Of a stretch of DNA of 55,151 nucleotides, positions 37,564 through 47,518 are shown piece by piece (the stretch's first letter is position 1; each line of letters starts with the position of its first letter). A program made the translations under genes and the position numbers. The stretch spans positions 1 through 55,151 of the forward strand of contig JAFDXO010000100.1 of the NCBI GenBank assembly GCA_018267925.1, read 5' to 3'. The stretch is from Bacteroidota bacterium. GTDB taxonomy: Bacteria > Bacteroidota > Bacteroidia > Chitinophagales > Chitinophagaceae. The notes under the pieces were generated by a model. The model was given only the letters and a program-made list of their open reading frames with translations, was not told where the DNA came from and did no database searches.

Positions 37564-38475
37564 ATGACTGCATATCCTCCTTACTTAAAAAAAGGTTCTT
37601 TAATTGGCATTACTTGCCCTGCTGGTTTTGTTTCAAATGAGCGCGTTTTTGGTGCTATTGATTTGTTACAACAACAGGGTTTTCGGGTAAAAGTCGGAGA
37701 AACAGTCGGAAGTGAACACTTTTATTTTTCCGGAACCGATGAGCAGAGGCGGAATGACTTGCAAACTATGCTTGACGACCCCAATATAGATGCCATTTTG
37801 ATGGGCAGAGGCGGATATGGTACCTCTCGAATTATTGACCAATTAGACTTTACAGCGTTTTGCCTAAAGCCTAAATGGATTTGTGGTTTTAGTGACATTT
37901 GTGTGTTACACAGTCATATTCAAGCGAATTTTCAGATTCCAACTTTTCACAGCCCCATGTCAGGTGCTTTTTCTTTCGAAACCTTAGAGACTGCACATGT
38001 ACAACAATTTTTTTCCGCGATTATGGGTTTGCCTTTATCTTATACTACACCTCCATCTGCATTTAATAGACGAGGAAATGCAGATGGCATTCTTGTGGGA
38101 GGGAATTTGGCCATTTTAACTCACCTTACCGGATCAAGTTCCGAATTACAAACAGAGGGGAATATTTTATTCATCGAGGACATTGGCGAACATTTATATC
38201 AAATAGATAGGATGTTGATGAATTTAAAAAGATCAGGAAAACTAAATCGGCTGAAAGGGTTGATAGTAGGCAGCTTCACAGAAATTGAAGATACCGAACG
38301 TCCTTTTGGTCAAACTTTAGAAGAAATTATTTTCAGTAAGGTGCAAGAGTTTTCTTATCCCGTTTGCTTCAACTTCCCAGCGGGGCATCAACAAACAAAT
38401 TATACACTGACGTTGGGAATGCGACACAAACTGATAGTTACTGAACAAGGAGGCAGCTTAATGCTCAGTCGCTAA
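37564..38475 (+). CDS. ldcA: LD-carboxypeptidase, S66 family
   Basis: 303 aa from ATG 37564. The longer frame overlaps the Rieske gene out of phase and its extra 69 residues have no family match. S66 enzymes cut the L,D-bond between meso-DAP and the terminal D-Ala of murein tetrapeptides during recycling. The nucleophile is S110 in GFSDICVL, the oxyanion/strand motif is MGRGGYGTSRI, and the Glu and His of the triad are in FIEDIGEHLYQIDRM and FPAGHQQTNYTL. No signal peptide is seen, so it is cytoplasmic as expected for recycling. The last 18 bp overlap the convergent rhodanese gene. Confidence 0.93.
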   Translation: MTAYPPYLKKGSLIGITCPAGFVSNERVFGAIDLLQQQGFRVKVGETVGSEHFYFSGTDEQRRNDLQTMLDDPNIDAILMGRGGYGTSRIIDQLDFTAFCLKPKWICGFSDICVLHSHIQANFQIPTFHSPMSGAFSFETLETAHVQQFFSAIMGLPLSYTTPPSAFNRRGNADGILVGGNLAILTHLTGSSSELQTEGNILFIEDIGEHLYQIDRMLMNLKRSGKLNRLKGLIVGSFTEIEDTERPFGQTLEEIIFSKVQEFSYPVCFNFPAGHQQTNYTLTLGMRHKLIVTEQGGSLMLSR

Positions 38476-38763
38476 TTCAGTTTTCATGGCCCGAATGCCA
38501 CCTGTTAAATTGTAGAGATTGGTCAATCCACGCATTTCTAATCGCTGAATGGCAAGAGCACTTCTAATTCCTTTTTCGCAATAGAAAATAATTGGGTGAA
38601 CCGTGTTTAAAATCTGTAGATGATTCAAAAGTTCTTCAAACGGCAAATGAATGCCGCCAATATGAAAATTGCTTCGTTCTTGATGAGTTCTCACATCTAC
38701 TAATAAAAGGGCTATTTTTTCTTTTTGCCATTGAATCAATTCCGAAGGCGTTACTGTATTCAC
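38458..38763 (-). CDS. Rhodanese-like domain protein
   Basis: 101 aa, a single rhodanese domain without a signal peptide. The active-site loop is C62-E-K-G-I-R-S, which keeps the persulfide-forming Cys. Other family elements are LLLVDVRTHQE, HIGGIHLPFEEL and NLTGGI. Such small rhodaneses move sulfane sulfur between partners. It is a lone gene whose 3' end overlaps ldcA by 18 bp tail to tail. Specific sulfur acceptors are unknown. Confidence 0.9.
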   Translation of the reverse strand: MNTVTPSELIQWQKEKIALLLVDVRTHQERSNFHIGGIHLPFEELLNHLQILNTVHPIIFYCEKGIRSALAIQRLEMRGLTNLYNLTGGIRAMKTELATEH

Positions 38764-38856
38764 GGTTCCTATATTGTAAAAAGTGCTTGCAAAGCTATTG
38801 CTTTATAATAGGGTTTCTACTAATCATAGTAATTTTACCAACTAATTTCCAATATT

Positions 38857-39924
38857 TTGTATCAACAAATCATTGCTTTAGCACAAACATTCTTACAAAA
38901 AAGACTTCCATTTTGCCTTTATCGAATGCCCGATAATAACAAAATATCCATAGCAACTTTACCTGAATATTGCCCTACTGAAACAGAAAAACGCTTTATA
39001 GTAGCCCCTTTTCATCGAACAAGCCAAGCTACTCCTATAATTCTATCCTTGGTAAAAACAGAAGCAATTACTACGGAATATCTTTCTAAAATTGAACATA
39101 CACCTATCTGTTCCGATTATTTTTCATCCCCCCTTCCGATGGAAACCCCTAAGGAGCAATATTTTGAACAAGCCGGCTCGATGATTGCTGACCTTCAAAA
39201 TGGGAAAGCTCAAAAAGCCATTCTGTCTCGTGTTTTATACTTTGTACCGAATAAAAAAATAGATCCGATTGCATTTTTTTTACGCCTTTGCACTGACTAC
39301 CCCGAAGCTTTTATTCATCTGTTAGCACATCAACAATCGGGAGTTTGGGCAGGTGCTTCTCCTGAATTGTTATTAGAATCTCAAAAACAGCGATTAGTCA
39401 CTATGGCACTTGCCGGAACACAAGCGCGAAACGACACACACCAATATCATTGGCAACAAAAAGAATTAGAGGAGCATTTTCTGGTTTGTAAACATATTGA
39501 ATCGGTAGCAGCCTTACACCATTGCGACTTTATTGAAAAAACGCCAACAAGTACGGTAGAAATTGCACAAGTGGCTCATTTAGTAACCCATTATAATTTT
39601 ATGCGGGCAGCTCATTTTAACTTACAAAATTTCTTAAACGATTTACACCCAACACCGGCCGTAGGTGGGCTTCCCGTGAAAGAAGGATTAGCATGTATAG
39701 CAGCACATGAAGAATATGATCGGCGGTATTATTGTGGGTATATTGGTGAAGTATCAGAAAACGAAGAAGCACATTTATTTGTCAATCTTCGCAACATGCA
39801 AATAGGAAAAGATAAAATAGCCATTTTTGTTGGTGGAGGCTTAACCGCCGCCTCAAAGCCGGAAGACGAATGGGAAGAAACGGTGCTTAAAAGCCGAACT
39901 ATGATTGATAAAATAGAAGCCTAA
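38857..39924 (+). CDS. menF: Isochorismate synthase
   Basis: 355 aa, the entry enzyme of menaquinone synthesis (chorismate to isochorismate). I use TTG 38857 because the conserved N-terminal lead (LQKRLPFCLYRMP) begins right after it; the first ATG at 38926 would cut this off. The chorismate-binding fold is clear: KAILSRVL, GASPELLLE, MALAGTQ, EEHFLVCKHI with the metal Glu, HPTPAVGGLP, YCGYIGEV and IFVGGGL. It is closest to the MenF/EntC group. It opens the menF-D-B-A-C-E cluster with a 17-bp gap to menD. Confidence 0.92.
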   Translation: MYQQIIALAQTFLQKRLPFCLYRMPDNNKISIATLPEYCPTETEKRFIVAPFHRTSQATPIILSLVKTEAITTEYLSKIEHTPICSDYFSSPLPMETPKEQYFEQAGSMIADLQNGKAQKAILSRVLYFVPNKKIDPIAFFLRLCTDYPEAFIHLLAHQQSGVWAGASPELLLESQKQRLVTMALAGTQARNDTHQYHWQQKELEEHFLVCKHIESVAALHHCDFIEKTPTSTVEIAQVAHLVTHYNFMRAAHFNLQNFLNDLHPTPAVGGLPVKEGLACIAAHEEYDRRYYCGYIGEVSENEEAHLFVNLRNMQIGKDKIAIFVGGGLTAASKPEDEWEETVLKSRTMIDKIEA

Positions 39925-39941
39925 GCCGAATATTGATACTA

Positions 39942-41630
39942 ATGGAATTATCTGACAAAAAAGGTATTCAGCACATTGTTTGTTCACTTGCCGCACAAGG
40001 CATTCAGCGTTTTGTTATTTGCCCGGGATCCCGAAATGCACCGTTGACTCTGTCTTTCAATCGTCATCCACAGTTTGTTCTGTATAGCATTCGTGATGAA
40101 AGAAGTGCTGCATTTTTTGCAATGGGCATGGCTCAACAATTAAATGAACCGGTCGGTTTAGTTTGCACCAGTGGTTCAGCAGCATTAAATTTTGCACCTG
40201 CTATTGCTGAAGCATACTATCAACGCATTCCGCTTATTATCCTCACCGCAGATCGTCCCAAAACATGGACTGACCAAGGCGAAGGGCAAACAATCAACCA
40301 AACAAATGTTTTCAAAAATTTTGTTCGTAAAGCATACGAGCTAAACGGTGAAGCGCAGTTAAAAGACGAATTATGGTATATAGATCGCTGTATCAGTGAA
40401 GGTTTGAATTTGGCAAAATCCATCAACAAAGGTCCGGTTCACTTTAATATTCCGGTTGCTGAGCCTCTATATGGTATCACCAATATTGAAAGGGTTGAGG
40501 TTAATTCCTTTTTGATTGAACCAATTGAAAATCATTTACCGACAACAACTTTACAAAAGTTATCAACCACATTTAATCAAGCAAAGCGTATTCTAATTCT
40601 GGTAGGGCAACAGCGGTCAAATAGTGCACTCGAAGCCATTCTTCAGGAATTATCAGAATTAGAAAATGTAATCATCCTTTGTGAAAGCACTTCAAATATC
40701 CAATCCAAGAACTTCATTTTAAACATAGATCGAGCTATCACCAACTTGCCTGAAGAAAAGGCAGAAATATTGAAACCCGATTTATTGATTACACTTGGCT
40801 CGGCTATAATTTCTAAACGAATAAAAACCTTTCTAAGAAAACACCGCCCTCAACTGCATTGGAATATACATCCATTTGATGCAACAATGGACACCTATCA
40901 ATCGTTGACCAATTCAATTTCAATGGAGCCGTTGTCATTTTTTCAACAACTCAAACCCCATGTCTTGTCGCCTGCATCAGATTATTCGAAGCAATGGCAT
41001 CAGATTTCTGAAAAGAAATTGAGCTACCATAAACAATTTATTTCTCAGAGCAGCTTTAGTGATTTTTCCGTCTTTGCCGCTATCTATCAAGCACTCCCTG
41101 CAAATTATCATGTATATATAGCCAATAGCTCACCCATTCGATATGCACAATTGTTTGACAACCGAAAGATTGTCGAAACATTTTCAAACAGAGGGACAAG
41201 TGGCATAGATGGTTGCACCAGCACGGTAATAGGAGCTGCGGTGGCCATGCCTCAAAAAAATTTTTTATTAATTACCGGCGATGTTGCTTTTATGTATGAC
41301 GTGAACGCGCTTTGGCAAGAGTATCCGGTTGATAATGTAAAAATTATTTTACTCAACAATGGTGGCGGCGGTATTTTCAGAATTATTGACGGACCAGAAA
41401 AAGAACAAGAACTCACTCAATTTTTTGAAACTCAAACAAACACAAATGTTGAACACCTTGCCCTGCAATATGGGTGGCAATATTTATCATTGCGTCAAAG
41501 CAGTTCGACAAAATTGATTTTAGACCGTTTTTTTGAAATTGAAACCAAACACACCATTCTTGAAATTTTTACCGATGCAGAAATGAACCCTAAGGTATTG
41601 AATGATTATTGGCAATTTTTGAACAAGTAA
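39942..41630 (+). CDS. menD: 2-succinyl-5-enolpyruvyl-6-hydroxy-3-cyclohexene-1-carboxylate synthase
   Basis: 562 aa from ATG 39942 (MELSDKKGIQHIV), preferred to a TTG three codons upstream. ThDP-dependent enzyme that joins isochorismate and 2-oxoglutarate to form SEPHCHC. The N-terminal half has CPGSRNAPLTLSFNRHP and the catalytic Glu in RDERSAAFFAMGMA. The C-terminal ThDP/Mg site is GDVAFMYDVNALW...NNGGGGIF. No MenH (hydrolase) domain is fused to it. It lies between menF and menB in the operon, 5 bp before menB. Confidence 0.95.
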   Translation: MELSDKKGIQHIVCSLAAQGIQRFVICPGSRNAPLTLSFNRHPQFVLYSIRDERSAAFFAMGMAQQLNEPVGLVCTSGSAALNFAPAIAEAYYQRIPLIILTADRPKTWTDQGEGQTINQTNVFKNFVRKAYELNGEAQLKDELWYIDRCISEGLNLAKSINKGPVHFNIPVAEPLYGITNIERVEVNSFLIEPIENHLPTTTLQKLSTTFNQAKRILILVGQQRSNSALEAILQELSELENVIILCESTSNIQSKNFILNIDRAITNLPEEKAEILKPDLLITLGSAIISKRIKTFLRKHRPQLHWNIHPFDATMDTYQSLTNSISMEPLSFFQQLKPHVLSPASDYSKQWHQISEKKLSYHKQFISQSSFSDFSVFAAIYQALPANYHVYIANSSPIRYAQLFDNRKIVETFSNRGTSGIDGCTSTVIGAAVAMPQKNFLLITGDVAFMYDVNALWQEYPVDNVKIILLNNGGGGIFRIIDGPEKEQELTQFFETQTNTNVEHLALQYGWQYLSLRQSSSTKLILDRFFEIETKHTILEIFTDAEMNPKVLNDYWQFLNK

Positions 41631-41635
41631 AACAC

Positions 41636-42478
41636 ATGAATAATATACAGTGGACATCCGTTAAAGAATTTCAAGACATCACATTTAAATATTGTGATGG
41701 GGTAGCGCGAATAGCCTTTAATCGCCCGGAAGTTCGTAATGCTTTTCGTCCAGAAACAGTTTCCGAATTGTTAGAAGCATTAATCATCTGCCATGAGTCG
41801 CAAGATATAGGTGTAGTGCTGATTAGCGGCGAAGGCCCGTCGCCTAAGGATGGTGTGTGGGCATTCTGTTCGGGTGGTGATCAACGAGTGCGTGCCAAAA
41901 CGGGGTACAAAGGAGGTGACGGAATCAATCGCTTCAACATTTTAGATGTTCAACGGCAAATTCGTTTTATGAACAAAGTTGTTATTGCCGTGGTGCCGGG
42001 ATGGGCAGTGGGCGGTGGACATAGCCTTCATGTGGTTTGTGACTTAACCTTAGCCAGTAGGGAACATGCTATATTCAAACAAACGGATGTAAATGTTGCC
42101 AGTATTGATGGTGGTTTTGGCTCTGCCTATTTAGCTCGTCAAGTTGGGCAAAAAAGAGCAAGAGAAATATTTTTCCTCGGTCGAAATTATTCGGCTCAAG
42201 AGGCTTTTGAAATGGGCATGGTGAACGCAGTTATACCACATGATGAATTAGAGCTCACAGCCTTTGAATGGGCACAAGAAATTCTGCAAAAAAGCCCTAC
42301 GGCTATCAAAATGGCCAAGTTTGCATTTAATTTAATTGATGATGGATTAATTGGCCAACAAGTTTATGCAGGTGAAGCAACCCGCTTGATATATGGCACT
42401 GATGAAGCGGAAGAAGGTCGTGATGCCTTTTTGCAAAAGCGTAGTCCGGATTTTAAAAAGTTTCCAAAATTTCCCTAA
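41636..42478 (+). CDS. menB: 1,4-dihydroxy-2-naphthoyl-CoA synthase
   Basis: 280 aa from ATG 41636; a TTG-started frame nine codons longer overlaps menD. Crotonase-fold enzyme that closes the second ring of the naphthoquinone from o-succinylbenzoyl-CoA. Family signatures are FNRPEVRNAFRPETV, WAFCSGGDQRVR, GWAVGGGHSLHVVCDLTLAS and the active-site region SIDGGFGSAYLARQVG. The C-terminus ends RSPDFKKFPKFP, as is typical of MenB. It sits 5 bp after menD and 9 bp before menA. Confidence 0.96.
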   Translation: MNNIQWTSVKEFQDITFKYCDGVARIAFNRPEVRNAFRPETVSELLEALIICHESQDIGVVLISGEGPSPKDGVWAFCSGGDQRVRAKTGYKGGDGINRFNILDVQRQIRFMNKVVIAVVPGWAVGGGHSLHVVCDLTLASREHAIFKQTDVNVASIDGGFGSAYLARQVGQKRAREIFFLGRNYSAQEAFEMGMVNAVIPHDELELTAFEWAQEILQKSPTAIKMAKFAFNLIDDGLIGQQVYAGEATRLIYGTDEAEEGRDAFLQKRSPDFKKFPKFP

Positions 42479-42487
42479 TCTCAAAAA

Positions 42488-43390
42488 ATGACTTCCGTCT
42501 CTGCTTGGCTTGTAGCATTTCGTTTGCGCACCCTGCCTCTTGCTTTATCTACCATATTCTTAGGTAGTTTTTTGGCTGCTGCTCATCATAGTTTTCATTG
42601 GCTTATTTTTATTTATGCCATCCTCACTACTATCTTTTTACAAATTCTCAGCAATCTTGCAAACGATTATGGTGATACGGTCAGTGGAGTGGATAATATC
42701 GAACGAATTGGACCCAAGCGCAGTCTGCAAGCGGGTTCTATTAGTTTGAAACAAATGAAGTTTGCCATTATCTTGTTCATTACCCTTTCGCTAATTTCCG
42801 GCATTCTACTGATTCTGGAGAGCATGTCAACCATGATTTGGGGCTATGGCATGGCTTGTTTTCTGGTTGGAATTGCTGCCATTATTGCTGCCTTAAAATA
42901 TACGATGGGCAAAAACCCTTATGGATATGCTGGCTTAGGCGATATTTCCGTTTTTGTATTTTTTGGACTTGTTGGTGTTATCGGTGCTTATTTCTTACAA
43001 ACTCACACATTCTCACTACTTGAATTTCTTCCGGCTATTTCTATCGGTTGTTTCAGCACCGGTGTTTTGAATTTGAATAACCTTCGAGATAGAGAAAATG
43101 ATGCTCGATTTGGAAAAAGAACTTTAGTTGTTCAATGGGGTTTAGCCACCGGAAAAAAATATCACGCCTTTCTTTTAATCCTCGGAATGCTGACTGCACT
43201 GGCATACAGCCTTTCTTTAAACTCCTCTGTATGGAAATGGATTTACTTACTTTCTTTTATTGGAATCATTCGAAGCATCAAGGTTGTATTCCAAAATTCT
43301 AATCCTGCAAGCTTAGATCCGGAATTAAAAAGATTAGCACTTACTACCTTGTTATTTTCTATTCTGTTTGGTGTTGGATTACTACTGTAA
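42488..43390 (+). CDS. menA: 1,4-dihydroxy-2-naphthoate polyprenyltransferase
   Basis: UbiA-family membrane prenyltransferase of 300 aa that attaches the isoprenoid chain to 1,4-dihydroxy-2-naphthoate. It has about eight to nine hydrophobic helices. The first Asp-rich motif is NDYGDTVSGVDN, followed by GPKRSLQAGSIS. The second is NLRDRENDARFGKRTL, which matches the MenA group. It is part of the men operon, 9 bp after menB and 65 bp before menC. Methylation by MenG/UbiE would finish the quinone and is not encoded here. Confidence 0.94.
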   Translation: MTSVSAWLVAFRLRTLPLALSTIFLGSFLAAAHHSFHWLIFIYAILTTIFLQILSNLANDYGDTVSGVDNIERIGPKRSLQAGSISLKQMKFAIILFITLSLISGILLILESMSTMIWGYGMACFLVGIAAIIAALKYTMGKNPYGYAGLGDISVFVFFGLVGVIGAYFLQTHTFSLLEFLPAISIGCFSTGVLNLNNLRDRENDARFGKRTLVVQWGLATGKKYHAFLLILGMLTALAYSLSLNSSVWKWIYLLSFIGIIRSIKVVFQNSNPASLDPELKRLALTTLLFSILFGVGLLL

Positions 43391-43455
43391 TTTTGTCTAT
43401 GGATTATGTTGAGTGGCAGATCACTATGTGTCATAGAAAACTAAGTAGCTGATTC

Positions 43456-44496
43456 ATGAATTGCTTTTTCAAAAAATACACCCTTCAATTTAAACAACCG
43501 AGCGGCACCTCAAGAGGCGAGCTAAGAAAAAAAGACACTTACTATCTCATCCTTCAAGATGAAAAACAATTTTCGATAGGCGAATGTAATCGCTTTTCCG
43601 GCTTGTCATTTGACGACAGAGATGGGTATGAAGAGAAGTTAACTGAAACATGCAAGCGATTGATACAACAAGAACCGGAAATAGACTTATCCTTAGCCAA
43701 TTGGCCATCTATTCGAATGGGTGTGGAAACCGTTTTACTGGATTGGCAAAACGGCTGTAAGCAAATCATCTTTCCTGCTGCTTTTAAAAAGGGAACATTT
43801 ACAGTACCTATCAATGGACTGATCTGGATGGGTTCTTTTGATGAAATGAAAAAGCAAATTCTCGAAAAATTAAAAGCCGGCTTTAGTTCTATTAAGTTAA
43901 AGATTGGAGCTATTGACTTTGAAACTGAATTATCCTTACTCTCCTTTATTCGAAAACAATTTAACGAGAAAGAAGTAGAAATTCGTTTAGATGCCAATGG
44001 AGCTTTTTCATTTACTGAAGCAAAAGAAAAACTGCAACGCCTTGCCCAATACAATATCAGCTATATAGAACAACCTATCAAAGCCGGTCAATGGCAAGAA
44101 ATGGCACGTCTGGTAGAAGAATCGCCGGTTGTCATTGCTTTAGATGAAGACTTGATCGGACTGGTAAATCAGGATGATCAAAACCGTCTATTATCTACTG
44201 TGAAACCTCCTATGATTATTTTGAAACCCGCGCTTATTGGTGGTTTTAAAGCTTCTGATCATTGGAAAAAAAAGATTACTGAAATGGGTGGCGAATGGGT
44301 TATTACTTCTGCTCTTGAAAGCAATGTGGGACTAAACGCCATAGCACAATATGCCGCAACAGAGCAAAATAAATGGGCACAAGGATTGGGTACAGGTCAA
44401 CTTTATACGAATAATATTCCCTCACCTTATACGGTGGATGCGAATGGACTTCATTATCAATCTTCACAAGCTTGGGATTTCTCGACATTGATATGA
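43456..44496 (+). CDS. menC: o-Succinylbenzoate synthase
   Basis: Enolase-superfamily dehydratase of 346 aa that makes o-succinylbenzoate from SHCHC. Catalytic and metal residues are visible: K-x-K in IKLKIGAIDFE, Asp in RLDANGAF, Glu in YIEQPI, Asp in IALDEDL and the second Lys in ILKPALIGG. The capping domain is at the N-terminus (KQPSGTSRGEL). Its stop overlaps the menE start (ATGA). Some family members also racemise N-acylamino acids; the operon context makes MenC the clear choice. Confidence 0.94.
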   Translation: MNCFFKKYTLQFKQPSGTSRGELRKKDTYYLILQDEKQFSIGECNRFSGLSFDDRDGYEEKLTETCKRLIQQEPEIDLSLANWPSIRMGVETVLLDWQNGCKQIIFPAAFKKGTFTVPINGLIWMGSFDEMKKQILEKLKAGFSSIKLKIGAIDFETELSLLSFIRKQFNEKEVEIRLDANGAFSFTEAKEKLQRLAQYNISYIEQPIKAGQWQEMARLVEESPVVIALDEDLIGLVNQDDQNRLLSTVKPPMIILKPALIGGFKASDHWKKKITEMGGEWVITSALESNVGLNAIAQYAATEQNKWAQGLGTGQLYTNNIPSPYTVDANGLHYQSSQAWDFSTLI

Positions 44497-45569
44497 ATTG
44501 GCACAACTTTGAACAACTTACCTTAAATGGTAAAACCTATTCGAAACTAACGTTGTTAGATTTTTGTAAACAAGCACCACAACAACACATCAATGAACTC
44601 GGTGCGTTTTTATCAGATTGGTTTCTGGATGCTGACACCATAACCTTGAAAACAAGTGGATCAACAGGCGTTCCTAAAACAATTGTTGTTCGGAAAGAAC
44701 AGATGCTGAAAAGTGCGGCAGCAACTGCTAACTATTTCAATTTCCAACCAGGGCAATCAGCATTGCTTTGTTTACCCATGCCTTATATAGCTGCCCGAAT
44801 GATGGTCGTGCGTGCCTTATTCAGTGGATTAAACTTGATTTGCATTGCACCCTGTAGCAATCCTTTAGATGCAATTGATGACAGTATCCATATTGACTTT
44901 GCTCCTCTAACGCCCATGCAATTGCACTTTGTTTCTAACACCAAAGGAATTAAGCATATTTTATTAGGTGGTGCACCCATTTCAGAAAGTTTAGAACTTC
45001 GTTGTCAATCACTTTCAGCACAAATATTTCATGGCTATGGCATGACCGAAACGCTGAGCCATGTTGCTATTCGACGAGTAAATGGAGCGGACAAATCAAA
45101 TATTTTTTACGGCTTACCTAACATGGTTTTCCATACTGATGAACGAGGTTGCTTAACCATTGATGTTCCTTATCTTGAAAAACGTATCGTTACAAACGAT
45201 TTGGTAGCATTGCTATCTGACAAGAGTTTCATTTGGCAAGGTCGTGCCGATAATTTGATTAATTCCGGCGGAATAAAATTGATACCGGAGCATATCGAAG
45301 AAAAGTTGCTACCCTTTCTGACCAATCGTTTTTTTGTGGCAGGTTTACCCGACGAGAAATGGGGTCAAAAATTAGTTTTGGTGATAGAAGGAAGCCCCTT
45401 ACTTGCTTATCAGATCAATGTTCTAAAAGAAAACATGAATCAACACCTGAATCGGATTGAACAACCCAAAGAAATCTGGTTTATTGAAAAATTCATAGAA
45501 ACACCTACCGGTAAAATTCAACGACTTCAAACCCTGAATCTAACCATAGACGAAAGAAAAATCCGATAG
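44493..45569 (+). CDS. menE: o-Succinylbenzoate-CoA ligase (short form)
   Basis: 358 aa from ATG 44493, which overlaps the menC stop. AMP-forming acyl-CoA ligase that activates o-succinylbenzoate for MenB. Adenylation motifs are TLKTSGSTGVPKTIV (P-loop-like), FHGYGMTETLSHVA, IWQGRADNLINSGGIKL and the C-terminal Lys in PTGKIQRL. It is about 90 residues shorter than the E. coli enzyme at the N-terminus, a form I associate with Bacteroidota. It is the last gene of the cluster and converges on obgE with an 18-bp gap and no obvious terminator. Confidence 0.93.
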   Translation: MNWHNFEQLTLNGKTYSKLTLLDFCKQAPQQHINELGAFLSDWFLDADTITLKTSGSTGVPKTIVVRKEQMLKSAAATANYFNFQPGQSALLCLPMPYIAARMMVVRALFSGLNLICIAPCSNPLDAIDDSIHIDFAPLTPMQLHFVSNTKGIKHILLGGAPISESLELRCQSLSAQIFHGYGMTETLSHVAIRRVNGADKSNIFYGLPNMVFHTDERGCLTIDVPYLEKRIVTNDLVALLSDKSFIWQGRADNLINSGGIKLIPEHIEEKLLPFLTNRFFVAGLPDEKWGQKLVLVIEGSPLLAYQINVLKENMNQHLNRIEQPKEIWFIEKFIETPTGKIQRLQTLNLTIDERKIR

Positions 45570-45587
45570 ATAGCACACACTATTTTT

Positions 45588-46586
45588 TTAATCTTCCGCT
45601 GTAAGTGCCTCCCAGAGCAGGTCTTTGAGCTTTGATATATTTTGATTAGCTAAAGAGGAAATAAATAAGTGGGGAATACTTTTAGGTAGTGTTACTTCTA
45701 TTTCCTGCTTCAACTCATCATCCAACATTTCAGACTTACTGATGGCAATAATCATTTTCTTGTTTAACAACTCGGGATTATATTGCTCTAACTCATTGTG
45801 TAAGATTTCAAATTCACGTGTGTGATTGTTGCTATCAGCAGGAATCAAAAAAAGCAAAACTGAATTTCGTTCAATATGGCGCAAAAAGCGATGCCCTAAT
45901 CCTTTTCCTTCTGCAGCACCTTCAATAATTCCGGGAAGGTCTGCCATGCAAAATGAGCGATTGTCGCGATAAGAAACAATACCTAATTGTGGATTAATGG
46001 TAGTAAACGCATAGTCAGCAATTTTAGGTTTTGCTGCACTCATTACTGACAATAAGGTTGATTTTCCGGCATTTGGGAAACCGACTAAACCCACGTCAGC
46101 TAATATTTTCAGCTCTAAATATTTATATCCTTCTATGCCCAACTCACCGGGTTGTGCATATTCCGGAGCTTGATTGGTGGGGGTTGCAAAATTGCTATTG
46201 CCCAAGCCTCCTCGTCCACCCGGCAACCAAATTACTTCTTGACCATCCTCTAAAATTTCAGCTTCTACCTCGCCCGTTTCTTCATCTTTTGCTACTGTTC
46301 CCAATGGCACATCAATAAACACATCATTTCCATCTCTTCCGGTACAATTATTCTTACTGCCGTTTTCACCGTTTTCAGCCAATATATTTTTATGATATCG
46401 AAGATGCAACAACGTCCACAATTGTGCGTTCCCGCGCAAAATGATATGGCCGCCACGCCCACCATCGCCACCATCAGGTCCGGCTTTGGGGTTAAATTTG
46501 GTGCGAGCAAAATGCAAACTTCCGGCTCCACCTTTACCGGAGCGACAGAAGATTCGAATATAATCTACAAAGTTTCCTTTCTCCAC
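45588..46586 (-). CDS. obgE: GTPase ObgE/CgtA
   Basis: 332 aa ribosome-assembly GTPase of the Obg family. The glycine-rich Obg domain (1-158) starts [19 protein letters not shown] and contains [18 protein letters not shown] repeats. The G domain has [11 protein letters not shown] (G1), TTINPQLG (G2) and DLPGIIEGA (G3). No C-terminal OCT domain is present. The start is GTG at 46586, whose G is also the last base of the adk stop (TAGTG); the conserved N-terminus begins right there, so the overlap looks real and implies coupling to adk. Confidence 0.95.
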   Translation of the reverse strand: MEKGNFVDYIRIFCRSGKGGAGSLHFARTKFNPKAGPDGGDGGRGGHIILRGNAQLWTLLHLRYHKNILAENGENGSKNNCTGRDGNDVFIDVPLGTVAKDEETGEVEAEILEDGQEVIWLPGGRGGLGNSNFATPTNQAPEYAQPGELGIEGYKYLELKILADVGLVGFPNAGKSTLLSVMSAAKPKIADYAFTTINPQLGIVSYRDNRSFCMADLPGIIEGAAEGKGLGHRFLRHIERNSVLLFLIPADSNNHTREFEILHNELEQYNPELLNKKMIIAISKSEMLDDELKQEIEVTLPKSIPHLFISSLANQNISKLKDLLWEALTAED

Positions 46587-47167
46587 TATACGGGTAACAA
46601 ATACTTGTCAATTTCTTTAGTAATCAATCGGAAGGTTTCTTCAATGTTGCCATCCCCTTTTACTCGTTCTAATTTGCTATGTGCATTGTAATAGTCAGAA
46701 ACCGGTTCAGTCTTAGCATAATATTCTTTGATCCGCTTTACTATTACTTCTTCCGTATCATCAGACCGCCCCGATGTGGCACCACGCCCGATCAATCTAC
46801 GAGTCAATTCTTGTTCAGGTACAATAAGTGAAATCACTAAATGGATTTCTGTTTCTTTAAACTCCAACAGTTTATCGAGAGCTTCTGCTTGAGCACGGGT
46901 ACGAGGAAAGCCATCGAAAATAAATCCACGCGCCTCAGGGCTTTCGTCAATTTTACTGCTGATCATCCCAATCACGACTTCATCCGGCACTAACAATCCT
47001 TGATCCATATATCGTTTGGCTTCTACACCTAAGGGTGTTTGTCTGCCTACTTCATCGCGTAGCAAATCACCGGTAGAAATATGCTGAAGTTGGTATGTGG
47101 AAACTACGTTTGCAGATTGTGTACCCTTGCCACTACCCGGAGGTCCAAACAGAATGAGATTAAACAT
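46586..47167 (-). CDS. adk: Adenylate kinase
   Basis: 193 aa from ATG 47167 ([17 protein letters not shown]); a TTG two codons earlier is less likely. It interconverts ATP + AMP and 2 ADP. The P-loop [10 protein letters not shown], the AMP site [22 protein letters not shown] and [14 protein letters not shown] are clear. The LID is the short type without zinc cysteines, as in many Bacteroidota. Its stop overlaps the GTG of obgE. A minus-strand TATTTTTG box lies at 47190-47197. Confidence 0.95.
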   Translation of the reverse strand: MFNLILFGPPGSGKGTQSANVVSTYQLQHISTGDLLRDEVGRQTPLGVEAKRYMDQGLLVPDEVVIGMISSKIDESPEARGFIFDGFPRTRAQAEALDKLLEFKETEIHLVISLIVPEQELTRRLIGRGATSGRSDDTEEVIVKRIKEYYAKTEPVSDYYNAHSKLERVKGDGNIEETFRLITKEIDKYLLPV

Positions 47168-47189
47168 AAACAATTGAATGTTGAAGCTG

Positions 47190-47197
47190 CAAAAATA
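47190..47197 (-). promoter_or_regulatory. Candidate -7 box for adk-obgE
   Basis: Reads TATTTTTG on the minus strand (TAnnTTTG), about 23 bp upstream of the adk ATG at 47167. Confidence 0.4.
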
Positions 47198-47518
47198 GGA
47201 TTATGAAACAATTAGCCTAATATTCTACTCTCAGTCCGTTTTTAGAATTTTGATTCTTCCCTTTGATTGCCATTCTTCTTCAATCATTTTTCATTCAATT
47301 AAAGAGGAAGAAAGACAACAGTAATTTAAGTGTAGGAGTATGTTCAAAATATTTTTCTGCAATTTTTTTCTTCGCAAAAAATATAGCAACAATAGATAGC
47401 TCGTCAAAAAATGTTGATTAGAAAATGTTGTGCTTCTTTTAAAAAAAGATGTGTGAGTCAAATATATTTTATTGCTTGAAAAGCTTGCCTGTAAAGGCAT
47501 TGATGGTTTTAAAAAAAC

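Noticed and set aside
43554..44054. 166-aa minus-strand frame inside menC
   Set aside because: Antisense shadow; menC has all catalytic residues on the plus strand.
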